From Pseudomonadota bacterium (GTDB taxonomy: Bacteria; Pseudomonadota; Alphaproteobacteria; Caulobacterales; Caulobacteraceae): a stretch of DNA of 25,876 nt. Shown in pieces: positions 13,947 to 22,492 of this stretch. The notes under the pieces were generated by a model that ran no database searches, was not told the DNA's origin, and saw only the letters and a program-made list of their open reading frames with translations. The translations under genes and the position numbers were made by a program. Location of the stretch: assembly GCA_023416055.1 (NCBI GenBank), contig JAEZIH010000076.1, positions 1 to 25,876 of the forward strand. Reading direction: 5' to 3'. The stretch's first letter is position 1. Every line of letters begins with the position of its first letter.

Positions 13947-16226
13947 TCACTCCTCGACCAGCGCCCCTTCCTCGTAGGCGGCGAAGGTGGCGGCGGTGAT
14001 GATCTCGCTGACCGAGGCGCCGAGGCTGACGATCTGGACCGAGCGCTCCAGGCCGACCAGCAGGGGGCCGATGACGGTCGCGCCGCCGAGGGCCTGCACC
14101 AGGCGGGTTGAGATCGAGGCCGAGTGGATGCCGGGCATGACCAGGACGTTGGCGTCCTTGGACAGGCGCATGAAGGGATAGGCCGCGCGCGCCTCGGGAT
14201 CGAGGGCCAGCTCGGCCGGCATCTCGCCCTCGTATTCGAAGTCCACGCCGCGCTGGTCGAGGATGCGGATGGCCTCGCGGATCATCTCGCCGCGGTTGCC
14301 GGGCGGGTTGCCGAATGTCGAGTAGGACAGGAAGGCGACGCGCGGATTGCGGCCCAGGCGGCGCACGGTGGCGGCGGCCTGGCAGGCGATGTCGGCGAGA
14401 TCCTCGGCGCCCGGCAGTTCGTGGATCGAGGTGTCGGCCACGAACAGGGTGCGGCCGCGGGCCAGCAGGATCGACAGGCCGATCATGCGCTGGCGCACGT
14501 CGAGGACGCGGCGGACCTCCTTCAGCACCATGTTGAAGTTGCGCGTCACGCCGGTGACCATGCAGTCCGCCTGGCCGCGCGCGCACATGGCGGCGGCGAA
14601 ATAGTTGCGGTCCTGGTTGATCATCCGCTGCACGTCGCGGCGCAGGTAGCCGCGGCGCTGCAGGCGCTCGTACAGCCAGTCGACGTAGTCGGCGTTGCGC
14701 TCCGAGATGCGGGCATTGACGATCTCGATGCCCATCTCGTCGAAGTTCAGCCCCGCCTCGGCGGCGTTCTTGCGGATCAGCTCCTCGCGGCCCAGCAGGA
14801 TGGGGACGCCCAGTTCGGCCTGTTTGAAGCCCCAGGCGGCGCGGATCACGGCCGTCTCCTCGCCCTCGGCGAAGACCACGCGCTTGTCCGGCCCGGCGCG
14901 CACCGCGCCCGAGATGTTCTGCATCAGGGCGGCGGAAGGATCGAGGCGCGAGCGCAGCTGGGCGCGGTAGGCGTCCATGTCCTCGATCGGCTTGCGGGCC
15001 ACGCCGGAATCCATGGCCGCCTGGGCCACGAAGGGCGGGATGTACCAGATCAGCCGCGGGTCGAACGGGGTGGGGATGATGTAGTCGCGGCCGAACTTCA
15101 GCTTGCGGCCGCGGTAGGCGGCGGCGACCTCGTCCGGCACGTCCTCGCGCGCCAGGGCGGCCAGGGCCTGGGCGCAGGCGACCTTCATCTCGTGATTGAT
15201 CTGCCGGGCGCGCACGTCCAGGGCGCCGCGGAACAGATAGGGGAAGGCCAGCACGTTGTTGACCTGGTTCACATAGTCCGACCGTCCGGTGGCGATGATG
15301 GCGTCCGAGCGCACCGACAGCACGTCCTCCGGAGTGATCTCCGGGTCCGGATTGGCCATGGCGAAGATGATCGGATTGGGCGCCATGGAGGCGACCATCT
15401 CCTTGGTGATGGCCCCCTTGGCCGACAGGCCGAGCACAACGTCGGCGCCGACCATGGCCTCGGCCAGGGTGCGGTGGGGGGTGTCGGTGGCGTGGGCCGC
15501 CTTCCACTGGTCGATGTTCGGACGGCCCTGGTAGACCACGCCGTCGCGGTCGACGATGACGGTGTTCTCGCGCCGGACGCCGGCGGCCTTCATCAGACCG
15601 ATCGAGGACAGGCCGGCCGCGCCCGCGCCGGACAGCACGACCTTGAGGTCCTCCAGCTTCTTGCCGGCCAGGTGGGCGGCGTTGATCAGGCCGGCGGTGG
15701 AGATGATCGCCGTGCCGTGCTGGTCGTCGTGGAAGACCGGGATGTCCAGCAGGTCCTGCAGCTGGCTCTCGATCTCGAAGCATTCGGGGGACTTGATGTC
15801 CTCCAGATTGATGCCGCCCCAGGTGTCGCCGATGTTCTTGACCACGGTGACGAATTCGTCGGGGTCGGTGGTCTTCACCTCGACGTCGAAGCTGTCGACG
15901 TCGGCGAAGCGTTTGAACAGGACGGACTTGCCCTCCATCACCGGCTTGGAGGCCATGGCCCCGAGGTTGCCGAGGCCGAGGATGGCGGTGCCGTTCGAGA
16001 TGACGGCGACCATGTTGCCCTTGGAGGTGTAGTCGTAGGCCCGGTCCGGGTCCTGGGCGATCGCCAGCACCGGCACGGCCACGCCGGGCGAATAGGCCAG
16101 CGACAGGTCCCGCTGCGTCGCCATCGGCTTGATCGGGGCCATGGAGATCTTGCCCGGCCGCGGGCTGCGGTGGAACTCCAGCGCGTCCTCGTCGGAGAAG
16201 GTCTGCTTGTCGGTCAGGTCGGGCAT
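13947..16226 (-). CDS. maeB: NADP-dependent malic enzyme with phosphotransacetylase-like C-terminal domain
   Basis: A 759-residue two-part malic enzyme that decarboxylates malate to pyruvate while making NADPH, feeding anaplerosis and gluconeogenesis. The N-terminal malic domain (about 1-160) has AYSPGVAVPVLAI, KGNMVAVISNGTAILG and the metal site FHDDQHGTA. The nucleotide-binding domain (about 160-430) has the Rossmann motif LSGAGAAGLSSIG and MANPDPEI. Residues from about 440 to the end match phosphate acetyl/butyryltransferase and include ADCMVTGVTRNF and VLVMPGIHSASIS. In MaeB proteins that part is regulatory (acetyl-CoA-sensing) and not a working transacetylase. Length is standard for MaeB. 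No clear Shine-Dalgarno stands before the ATG. The gene faces ampG tail to tail. Confidence 0.93.
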   Translation of the reverse strand: MPDLTDKQTFSDEDALEFHRSPRPGKISMAPIKPMATQRDLSLAYSPGVAVPVLAIAQDPDRAYDYTSKGNMVAVISNGTAILGLGNLGAMASKPVMEGKSVLFKRFADVDSFDVEVKTTDPDEFVTVVKNIGDTWGGINLEDIKSPECFEIESQLQDLLDIPVFHDDQHGTAIISTAGLINAAHLAGKKLEDLKVVLSGAGAAGLSSIGLMKAAGVRRENTVIVDRDGVVYQGRPNIDQWKAAHATDTPHRTLAEAMVGADVVLGLSAKGAITKEMVASMAPNPIIFAMANPDPEITPEDVLSVRSDAIIATGRSDYVNQVNNVLAFPYLFRGALDVRARQINHEMKVACAQALAALAREDVPDEVAAAYRGRKLKFGRDYIIPTPFDPRLIWYIPPFVAQAAMDSGVARKPIEDMDAYRAQLRSRLDPSAALMQNISGAVRAGPDKRVVFAEGEETAVIRAAWGFKQAELGVPILLGREELIRKNAAEAGLNFDEMGIEIVNARISERNADYVDWLYERLQRRGYLRRDVQRMINQDRNYFAAAMCARGQADCMVTGVTRNFNMVLKEVRRVLDVRQRMIGLSILLARGRTLFVADTSIHELPGAEDLADIACQAAATVRRLGRNPRVAFLSYSTFGNPPGNRGEMIREAIRILDQRGVDFEYEGEMPAELALDPEARAAYPFMRLSKDANVLVMPGIHSASISTRLVQALGGATVIGPLLVGLERSVQIVSLGASVSEIITAATFAAYEEGALVEE

Positions 16227-17044
16227 CGTCGGCGTTTCGTCGGAGGCGGCGGGGGAGGGTTGTTCCTAGGCCCTGCGGCGCCGCCGGACAACCGGGACAG
16301 GCGGCCAGCGGCGGGCGTGCGTCATCGTCGTCCGGGGCGGGGGGCCGCGGAAGGTGGGGAGGGTGCGGGACAGCCGGGCTCGCCCGGTTGCAGTGAGTGT
16401 ACCGTTTCGACGAGACGAACTGTCCCGCGCGGGCGTTGGACGCTCGCCCCGCCGGCTGGCGGCCCTTCTCGGGCCTCACCGGCGTTTCCGCTTCCCCGTT
16501 GCCGGGGAGGACGGAAGGCGGAACTTGCTGACGGTCTCGACAGGAGCGGTTCCGGCCACAGGCGCGCGGCGAGCAAGCGGGCAGGATCCATCCCTGCCCT
16601 CGAGGACCCCCGGACTCTCCTCCGCCCGGGCTTCATCGCTCGACCACAGCCCGCCGTCATCGAGGAACGTTGGATCCGACGCCCTCCCCGCCGACGGGAT
16701 GGCCCTGATTGTAAGGGGGATCCCAGCTCCGTCGGACAAATCGCGTCTGGAAACCGGGATGTGGTTGAAAAGGCCGGGGTTCGTGTGCTGAGCCGGGGTG
16801 GGAATCCGCGGATTGCCAGCAAACGGCGGAGCTTGCTTCGGTCTTCGAAAGGTTCTCACGAAGGGCACGAAGGGATCACAAAGGACACGAAGGGGCCGGC
16901 GGGGCGTTCCGCGCCCGGAGGGCGCCATCTTGTATGACGGCGGGCCCAAGGGCCCGCGAGGCAGGGGGGGGCAGTCTGCCGTCGTGTTCGTTGTGGTCCG
17001 CCGTGCCCGCTGTGATGAACCTGCGGCGCCAAGCCTTGGGATCG
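16227..17044. other. Gene-free spacer of about 800 bp with hairpin and tandem-repeat elements
   Basis: Frames through this interval on both strands give Arg/Pro/Ser-rich translations with no domain and no ribosome site, so I see no gene. It holds a hairpin around 16486-16516 (TTCCG and TCCCCG paired with CGGGGA and CGGAA), a 9-bp tandem repeat at 16857-16894, and an 8-bp perfect inverted repeat GCGGGCCC-AA-GGGCCCGC at 16940-16957 near the end of the hydratase gene, without a T-run. It also contains the promoter region of maeB, read leftward from about 16227. GC drops locally near 16690-16900 compared with neighbouring genes. Confidence 0.5.
16857..16894. repeat. Tandem 9-bp CACGAAGGG repeat
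   Basis: CACGAAGGG occurs at 16857-16865, 16866-16874 and 16886-16894, with a diverged unit CACAAAGGA at 16877-16885 and two extra bases (AT) between the second and third units. Similar CACGAAGG-type tracts are, as I recall, scattered between genes in many bacterial genomes. No function is established. Confidence 0.8.
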
Positions 17045-17944
17045 CTACTCCGCCCAGCCCGGCTTCCGCTTGTCGAGGAAGGCGCGGACGCCGTCCTGGC
17101 CTTCGGGGGAGACGCGGGCGCGGGCGATGCGGCGGGCGGTGTCCTCCATCATGCCGTGGTCGATGTGGCGGCCGGCGAGATCGTTGACCAGCCGCTTGGC
17201 GTCGCCCACCGCGCCCGGGGCGCAGGCCTTCATGGCGTCGGACAGGGTGCGGACGAAGCCGTCGATGCCGTCGGCGGAGGCGAGCACCTGGCTGACGAGG
17301 CCGTAGTCCTTCGCCCGGTCGGCGTCGAACACCTCGGCGGTGGCGAACAGGGCGCGGGCGGCGCGCGGGCCGACGGCCTCGATGACATAGGGGGCGATGG
17401 TCGCGGGGATCAGGCCCAGTCTGACTTCCGAGAAGGCGAACTTCGCGCCCTTGACGGCCACGGCCATGTCGCAGGCGGCGACGATGCCGGCCCCGCCGCC
17501 CATGGCCGCGCCCTCGACCAGGGCCACGGTCAGGGCCGGGACGTCGTGCAGGGCCTTGAGCATCCTGGCCAGGCCGATGGCGTCGTCGCGGTTGTCGCTC
17601 TCGGACCAGTCGGCGGCGTCGCGCATCCACGCCAGGTCGGCCCCGGCGCAGAAGGTCCCGCCCGCGCCGCGGACGAAGACGACGCGCACGTGGTCGGCGC
17701 CGTGCAGGGTCTCGAAGGCCTCGTAGAGGGCGGCGATGGTCGGCGCGTCGAAGGCGTTCTTCTTCTGCGGCCGGTTGATGGTGACGAAGACGACGCCGTC
17801 CGGCGTGGAGTCGATGCGGACCAGCCGGTCGTTCGCGTCGGGCGCCGCGCCGGCCAGCACCGGATGGGCGATGGCGTTGATCTCGGCCGCCTCGGCCGGC
17901 GTGATGTCGAGGGCGTTGAGGTCGGCGTCGGTGGGTTTGGCCAT
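17045..17944 (-). CDS. liuC: Enoyl-CoA hydratase family protein, probable methylglutaconyl-CoA hydratase
   Basis: A 299-residue crotonase-fold enzyme. FCAGADLAWM and GAAMGGGAGIVAACD form the CoA and oxyanion-hole motifs. The catalytic Glu is in FSEVRLGLIPATIAPYV. The first crotonase Glu is replaced (GGGAGI), as in the LiuC/AtuE-type hydratases, whose SEVRxGLxPAxIxPFV signature matches well. LiuC hydrates 3-methylglutaconyl-CoA in leucine catabolism. The methylcrotonyl-CoA carboxylase gene at 19190-20782 makes its substrate, which supports the call. About 40 residues precede the usual family start. The upstream ATG is kept because AGGAG lies about seven bases before it. It is divergent from the DUF2200 gene, with 64 bp for both promoters. 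Confidence 0.75.
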   Translation of the reverse strand: MAKPTDADLNALDITPAEAAEINAIAHPVLAGAAPDANDRLVRIDSTPDGVVFVTINRPQKKNAFDAPTIAALYEAFETLHGADHVRVVFVRGAGGTFCAGADLAWMRDAADWSESDNRDDAIGLARMLKALHDVPALTVALVEGAAMGGGAGIVAACDMAVAVKGAKFAFSEVRLGLIPATIAPYVIEAVGPRAARALFATAEVFDADRAKDYGLVSQVLASADGIDGFVRTLSDAMKACAPGAVGDAKRLVNDLAGRHIDHGMMEDTARRIARARVSPEGQDGVRAFLDKRKPGWAE

Positions 17945-18008
17945 GGTGGTCTCCTGCGGGGCTCAAGGGCTATAACGCGCGGGAGGGCGAACGGAACAGG
18001 GGGCGCCG

Positions 18009-18374
18009 ATGGCGGCCAGCGCGACCGACCGCATCCGCAGCACCAGCGTGGCCAGCGTCTATGTCCACTATCTGGCCAAGGCGGAGAAGAAGGGACGGGG
18101 CAAGGCCGAGGTGGACGAGGTCATCCGCTGGCTGACGGGCTATTCGCAGGACCAGCTGGAGGCCCTGCTGGCGGCGAAGACCGACTTTGAGACCTTCTTC
18201 GCCGAGGCCCCGGCGATGAACCCGAACCGCTTCCTGATCACCGGGGTGATCTGCGGCTATCGCGTCGAGGAGATCGAGGACCCGTTCATGCGGGAGCTTC
18301 GCCACCTCGACAAGCTGGTCGACGAGGTGGCGAAGGGGAAGGCGATGGAGAAGGTGTTGCGAACGCCGGCGTGA
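18009..18374 (+). CDS. DUF2200 family protein
   Basis: A 121-residue cytosolic protein that matches DUF2200 end to end: [55 protein letters not shown] and the terminal [18 protein letters not shown] are all hallmarks I recall for the family. Function is unknown. The start follows AGGGGGC. Its stop shares a TGATCA palindrome with the stop of the lipocalin gene coming from the right, so the two genes end back to back with no spacer. Confidence 0.88.
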   Translation: MAASATDRIRSTSVASVYVHYLAKAEKKGRGKAEVDEVIRWLTGYSQDQLEALLAAKTDFETFFAEAPAMNPNRFLITGVICGYRVEEIEDPFMRELRHLDKLVDEVAKGKAMEKVLRTPA

Positions 18375-18935
18375 TCAGTCCGCCGGCTGCCGGGTCGGGC
18401 GCAGGATCGACAGGTCGTAGCCGAGTTCGCGCGCCCGGTTCATCACCGTCTCCCGGACCTGGGCGGACGGCTGGGGCGAGCGGGACAGCAGCCACAGGTT
18501 CCGGCCTGAAGGCTCGCCTACGATGGACCACGAATAGTCGTCGGCGCGGTCCAGCACCCAGTAGTCGCCGACGTAGAAGGGGCCCCAGAAGGACACCTTC
18601 AGCTTGGCGTTGTCGCTGCCGTCGACGACCCTGGCCCGGGCCTCGGCCGTGCGCACCTCGCCGTCCAGGCTGTCCTGGCGGCAGGTGTTGAGCACGCCCA
18701 CCTGGCCATCCTCGCGCAGGCTGTACTCGGCGGTGACGCCCTCGCAGCCGCGCTGGAAGCCGAACTCGTAGCGGGCGATCTCGTACCAGAGGCCGGCGTA
18801 GCGGTTCAGGTCCACCGGCTTGGCGGGCTCGGGTACGGCCGCGTTGCCGACAGGGCCGCGCTGGAGGCCGGCGCAGCCGGTCACGGCGACGGCGGCGACG
18901 GTGAGGAGGAGGAGGGTCAGGGAGCGTTTTTTCAT
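18375..18935 (-). CDS. blc: Outer-membrane lipocalin (Blc-like lipoprotein)
   Basis: A 186-residue lipoprotein with a basic start (MKKRS), a hydrophobic core and the lipobox VTGC, so lipidation at Cys21 is expected. The lipocalin fold is shown by the first-strand motif LNRYAGLWYEIARYE (G-x-W) and later FWGPFYVGDYWVLD and IVGEPSGRNLWLLSR. Blc proteins bind fatty acids or lysophospholipids at the outer membrane and respond to envelope stress. The frame stays open for more than 280 codons beyond the start (towards higher coordinates), but that is antisense to the carboxylase gene. The ATG at 18935 is chosen because the signal peptide starts there. No obvious ribosome site is seen. The 254-bp gap up to 19189 shows nothing I recognise. 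Confidence 0.88.
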   Translation of the reverse strand: MKKRSLTLLLLTVAAVAVTGCAGLQRGPVGNAAVPEPAKPVDLNRYAGLWYEIARYEFGFQRGCEGVTAEYSLREDGQVGVLNTCRQDSLDGEVRTAEARARVVDGSDNAKLKVSFWGPFYVGDYWVLDRADDYSWSIVGEPSGRNLWLLSRSPQPSAQVRETVMNRARELGYDLSILRPTRQPAD

Positions 18936-19189
18936 GGCGCCGGAAACGACCGATGAACGGCGCAGGTTCCGGGGTGCGACAGCGACGGCGTCGCCGCCTT
19001 GTCCGCTTCGAACCGTTGCGGACCTGTCGTCGATCAGATTGCATGGCGGTCTGGAGAGGCGGGGCCGTCGGGAGCACAGTCTTTGACTGGCTGGTTGAGA
19101 TCGTGAAGAGGCACGGCCCGGCGGCGACGAGGTGGGGGCCAACGTGCGCCTGACTGTCCGGGGAGTCCTCTTCGACCCGGCGAGCCCAC

Positions 19190-20782
19190 CTACATCCGGA
19201 ACACGCCGAAGTCCGTCTCCGGGATCGGGGCGTTGAGGCTCGCCGAGATCGCCAGGCCCAGCACGTCGCGGGTCTGCGCCGGGTCGATCACCCCGTCGTC
19301 CCACAGGCGCGCGGTGGCGTAGTAGGGGTTGCCCTCGTCCTCGTATTTCTGGCGGATCGGGGCCTTGAAGGCCTCGGCCTGTTCTTCGGTCCAGGTGTCG
19401 GCGTCCCGGTGGACGGTGGCGAGGACGGCGGCGGCCTGTTCGCCGCCCATGACGCTGATCCGGCTGTTGGGCCAGGTGAACAGGAAGCGGGGCGAATAGG
19501 CGCGGCCGCACATGCCGTAGTTGCCGGCCCCGAAGCTGCCGCCGATCAGGACGGTGAATTTCGGCACCTCGGCCGAGGCCACGGCGGTGACCAGCTTGGC
19601 GCCGTTCTTGGCGATGCCGTCGGCCTCGTACTTGCCGCCGACCATGAAGCCCGAGATGTTCTGCAGGAACAGCAGCGGGATCTTCCGCTTGCAGGCCAGC
19701 TGGATGAAGTGGGCGCCCTTGAGCGCGCTTTCCGAGAACAGCACGCCGTTGTTGGCGAGGATGGCGACGGGATAGCCCCAGATGCGGGCGAAGCCGCACA
19801 CCAGGGTCGTGCCGTACAGGGCCTTGAACTCGTCGAACTCCGAGCCGTCGACGAGGCGGGCGATGACCTCGCGCACGTCGTAGGGCGCGCGGACGTCGTC
19901 GGGGATGAGGCCGTACAGCTCCTCCGGGTCGAGGGCGGGGGCGACCGGCTCGCGCAAGTCCATCTCGACCCGCTTTACGGTATTCAAGCTGGCGACGATG
20001 TCGCGGACGATCTCCAGCGCGTGCGTGTCGTTGTCGGCCACGTAGTCGACCACGCCGGACTTGCGCCCGTGGGTCTCGGCCCCGCCCAGCGCCTCGGCCG
20101 AGATGACCTCGCCGGTGGCGGCCTTCACCAGCGGCGGGCCAGCGAGGAAGATGGTGCCCTGCTCGCGCACGATGACGGTCTCGTCCGACATGGCCGGGAC
20201 ATAGGCGCCGCCGGCGGTGCAGCTGCCCATGACGCAGGCGATCTGGGGGATCGACTTCGCCGACATCCGCGCCTGGTTGAAGAAGATGCGGCCGAAGTGG
20301 TCGCGGTCGGGGAAGACCTCGGCCTGGTGCGGCAGGTTGGCCCCGCCGGAATCGACCAGATAGACGCAGGGCAGGTTGTTCTGTTCGGCGATCTCCTGGG
20401 CGCGCAGGTGCTTCTTCACCGTCATCGGGAAGTAGGCGCCGCCCTTCACCGTCGGGTCGTTGGCGACGATCATCACCTCCCGGCCCGAGACCCGGCCGAT
20501 GCCGCAGATCATGCCGGCGCCGGGGGCCTCGCCGCCGTACATGCCGTGGGCCGCCAGCTGGCCGATCTCGAGGAAGGGCGAGCCGGGATCGAGCAGGCGT
20601 TCGACGCGGTCGCGCGGCAGCAGCTTGCCGCGGGCGACGTGGCGTTCGCGCGACTTCTCCGACCCGCCGAGGGCGGCGCGGGCGACCGTCTGGCGGAGTT
20701 CGTCCCGCAGGGCGCGGTTGTGGGCGTCCAGCTTGCGGAAGGCGGGGCTGTTGCGGTCGATGGCGGACGTCAGCTTGGGCAT
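19190..20782 (-). CDS. liuB: Methylcrotonyl-CoA carboxylase, carboxyltransferase (beta) subunit
   Basis: A 530-residue carboxyltransferase of the acyl-CoA carboxylase beta family, closest by eye to methylcrotonyl-CoA carboxylase: [56 protein letters not shown] and [15 protein letters not shown] are typical. The C-terminal carboxyltransferase half includes [19 protein letters not shown]. With the biotin-carrying alpha subunit (not in the window) it turns 3-methylcrotonyl-CoA into 3-methylglutaconyl-CoA in leucine breakdown. The hydratase for the next step is encoded at 17045-17944, on the same strand but separated by the DUF2200 and lipocalin genes. A propionyl- or geranyl-CoA carboxylase is less likely given length and motifs. 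No strong Shine-Dalgarno is seen. Confidence 0.9.
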   Translation of the reverse strand: MPKLTSAIDRNSPAFRKLDAHNRALRDELRQTVARAALGGSEKSRERHVARGKLLPRDRVERLLDPGSPFLEIGQLAAHGMYGGEAPGAGMICGIGRVSGREVMIVANDPTVKGGAYFPMTVKKHLRAQEIAEQNNLPCVYLVDSGGANLPHQAEVFPDRDHFGRIFFNQARMSAKSIPQIACVMGSCTAGGAYVPAMSDETVIVREQGTIFLAGPPLVKAATGEVISAEALGGAETHGRKSGVVDYVADNDTHALEIVRDIVASLNTVKRVEMDLREPVAPALDPEELYGLIPDDVRAPYDVREVIARLVDGSEFDEFKALYGTTLVCGFARIWGYPVAILANNGVLFSESALKGAHFIQLACKRKIPLLFLQNISGFMVGGKYEADGIAKNGAKLVTAVASAEVPKFTVLIGGSFGAGNYGMCGRAYSPRFLFTWPNSRISVMGGEQAAAVLATVHRDADTWTEEQAEAFKAPIRQKYEDEGNPYYATARLWDDGVIDPAQTRDVLGLAISASLNAPIPETDFGVFRM

Positions 20783-20849
20783 GCGGCTGGTTTAGGGGCG
20801 ATCCGGCGCGGGGCGAAGCGGTTCACCTCCCCTTTCGCGGCGGCGAATC

Positions 20850-20973
20850 GGGAGGACAGACCGCGTCAGCGGTCAGGAGGGGGCGGCGCAGGCGGCGAGT
20901 GAGTGACGTGCGAACCGACACCCGACGGAGCCGCCCCCTCCTGATCGTCGCTGGCCCGCCGATCTGTCCTCCC
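20850..20973. repeat. Composite nested palindrome (Caulobacterales-type intergenic repeat)
   Basis: Three inverted pairs are nested. The outer pair is GGGAGGACAGA (20850-20860) with TCTGTCCTCCC (20963-20973). The inner pair is a perfect 15-bp repeat, TCAGGAGGGGGCGGC (20873-20887) with its complement at 20930-20944, around a 42-base loop. A small hairpin GACCGC-GTCA-GCGGTC lies at 20859-20874. The tail CATCGGCCTTTGCCGACGGG (20974-20993) forms another short stem. The style matches the GGGGAGG-type repeats I recall between Caulobacter and Brevundimonas genes. It fills most of the 284-bp gap between the divergent carboxylase and MATE genes. No gene is seen there. Confidence 0.8.
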
Positions 20974-21066
20974 CATCGGCCTTTGCCGACGGGGACGTGA
21001 ACGCATGAGCCCTCCTTATGTCAGCCCGGCCCAAATCCGGTTGACCCGGGCGGCGGGGCGTGGCCT

Positions 21067-22437
21067 GTGCCGCGGCCCATGTTCACGCTCAGCCCCGCCA
21101 CCCGCGTCACCCTGAAGGACCTGCTGCATCTCGCCTGGCCGGTGGTGCTGGCGCGCGTCGGCATCATGACCATGGGGCTGACCGACGCCATCGTGGTGGG
21201 ACACTACGCCTCGCGCGAGCTGGCCTACCACTCCCTGGCCTGGGCGCCGTCGTCGGTGGTGCTGACCACGGCGGTCGGGCTGATGATGGGGGTGCAGATA
21301 CTCACCGCCCGGCTGAGGGGCGAGGGACGCCACGGCGAGATCGGCGCGGTGCTGCGCCGCGGTCTCGTCTACTCGGCCCAGATCGGCGTCGCCTCCATGC
21401 TGGTGCTCGCCCTGCTGGGGCCGTGGGCCATGCGTCACGCCGGATTCGGCGAGGGGCTGGGGGAGGGGGCCTCGGCGCCGCTGGTGATCTTCGCCCTGTC
21501 CATGCCGGCCTATCTGATCTCGGTGGCGGCCCAGTTCTTCCTCGAGGGGCTGTCGCGGCCCAAGCCGGGGATGTGGGCCATGTGGGTGGCCAACGGCGTC
21601 AACATCGCCCTGAACCTGCTGCTGGTGCCCGACCTGCTCGGCCTGGGCGTCGACGGGGCGGCGGCCTCGGCGTGGGCGACGTTCGGGGCGCGGACGGCGC
21701 TGGCCGCCTTCCTGATCGTCTACATCCTGCGCCTGCCCGAGGCGAAGGCCTGGAACCTGTGGCGGAAGCCGCCGCGCGACCCGGAGGTCGAGCGCGAACA
21801 GGTCAAGGTCGGCCTGGGCGCCGGGGCCTCGAACTTCATCGAGGTCAGCGCCTTCGCGGCCATGACCCTGATCGCCGGCCGGCTGGGCGCGGCCGAGACC
21901 GCCAGCTGGGCCATAGTCATCAACATGTCGGCCATCGTCTTCATGCTGCCGATGGGGCTGTCGTCGGCCACCGCAGTGCTGGTCGGCCGGGCCTACGGGG
22001 CGCGGGACCGGCGCGGGGTGCTGCGCGCCGGCCTGTGCGGGCTGGGGGTGGTGACGGTGCTGGCCTTCCTCGTCGCCCTGGCGATCTGGCCGACCGCCGG
22101 CCTGCTGGTGCGGGCCTATACGGCCGATCCGGCGCTGATCGCCATCGCCGGGCCGGCGCTGGTGCTGGCCACCCTGTTCTTCGTCGCCGACGGCATCCAG
22201 GTGGTGGCGGCCCAGGCCAACCGGGCGGCGGGCGACGTCTGGTGGCCGACAATCATGCATTTCGGCGCCTACGGGGCGATCATGATGCCGCTGGGCTGGG
22301 TGCTGGCGCCGGGGCTGGGCGTCGACGGCCTGGTGTGGGCGGTGATCATCGCCAGCCTGGTGTCTGGGAGCCTGCTGACCGGCCGCTTCCTGCGGGTGGC
22401 GCGGCGCGCGCCGCACCCGCTGCACGCGGAAGGATGA
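21067..22437 (+). CDS. MATE-family multidrug efflux transporter
   Basis: A 456-residue inner-membrane protein with about twelve hydrophobic helices in two similar halves. The N-terminal [20 protein letters not shown], with [10 protein letters not shown] following, and the second-half [20 protein letters not shown], with [19 protein letters not shown], are typical of MATE exporters, which use a Na+ or H+ gradient to expel cationic drugs and dyes. The substrate cannot be told from sequence. The start is uncertain: GTG at 21067 or ATG at 21079, four codons later; neither has a clear ribosome site. It is divergent from the carboxylase gene and 55 bp upstream of metG, on the same strand. Confidence 0.88.
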   Translation: MPRPMFTLSPATRVTLKDLLHLAWPVVLARVGIMTMGLTDAIVVGHYASRELAYHSLAWAPSSVVLTTAVGLMMGVQILTARLRGEGRHGEIGAVLRRGLVYSAQIGVASMLVLALLGPWAMRHAGFGEGLGEGASAPLVIFALSMPAYLISVAAQFFLEGLSRPKPGMWAMWVANGVNIALNLLLVPDLLGLGVDGAAASAWATFGARTALAAFLIVYILRLPEAKAWNLWRKPPRDPEVEREQVKVGLGAGASNFIEVSAFAAMTLIAGRLGAAETASWAIVINMSAIVFMLPMGLSSATAVLVGRAYGARDRRGVLRAGLCGLGVVTVLAFLVALAIWPTAGLLVRAYTADPALIAIAGPALVLATLFFVADGIQVVAAQANRAAGDVWWPTIMHFGAYGAIMMPLGWVLAPGLGVDGLVWAVIIASLVSGSLLTGRFLRVARRAPHPLHAEG

Positions 22438-22492
22438 CGGCGGGGCCCCGGCCTTCTATATCCGTCGCCTTCCCCAGACGCTCCGGACGACC

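Noticed and set aside
14124..16937. 937-codon plus-strand frame opposite maeB
   Set aside because: It mirrors the malic enzyme gene, which has unmistakable motifs; the opposite frame is low-complexity Val/Gly/His/Asp text.
16476..17966. 496-codon minus-strand frame overlapping the hydratase
   Set aside because: Arg-rich shadow in another frame of the liuC-like gene and the gene-free spacer, with no conserved motif.
19409..20902. 497-codon plus-strand frame opposite the carboxylase
   Set aside because: Shadow of the carboxyltransferase gene, with typical Val/Gly/Asp/Ala-rich composition and no motifs.
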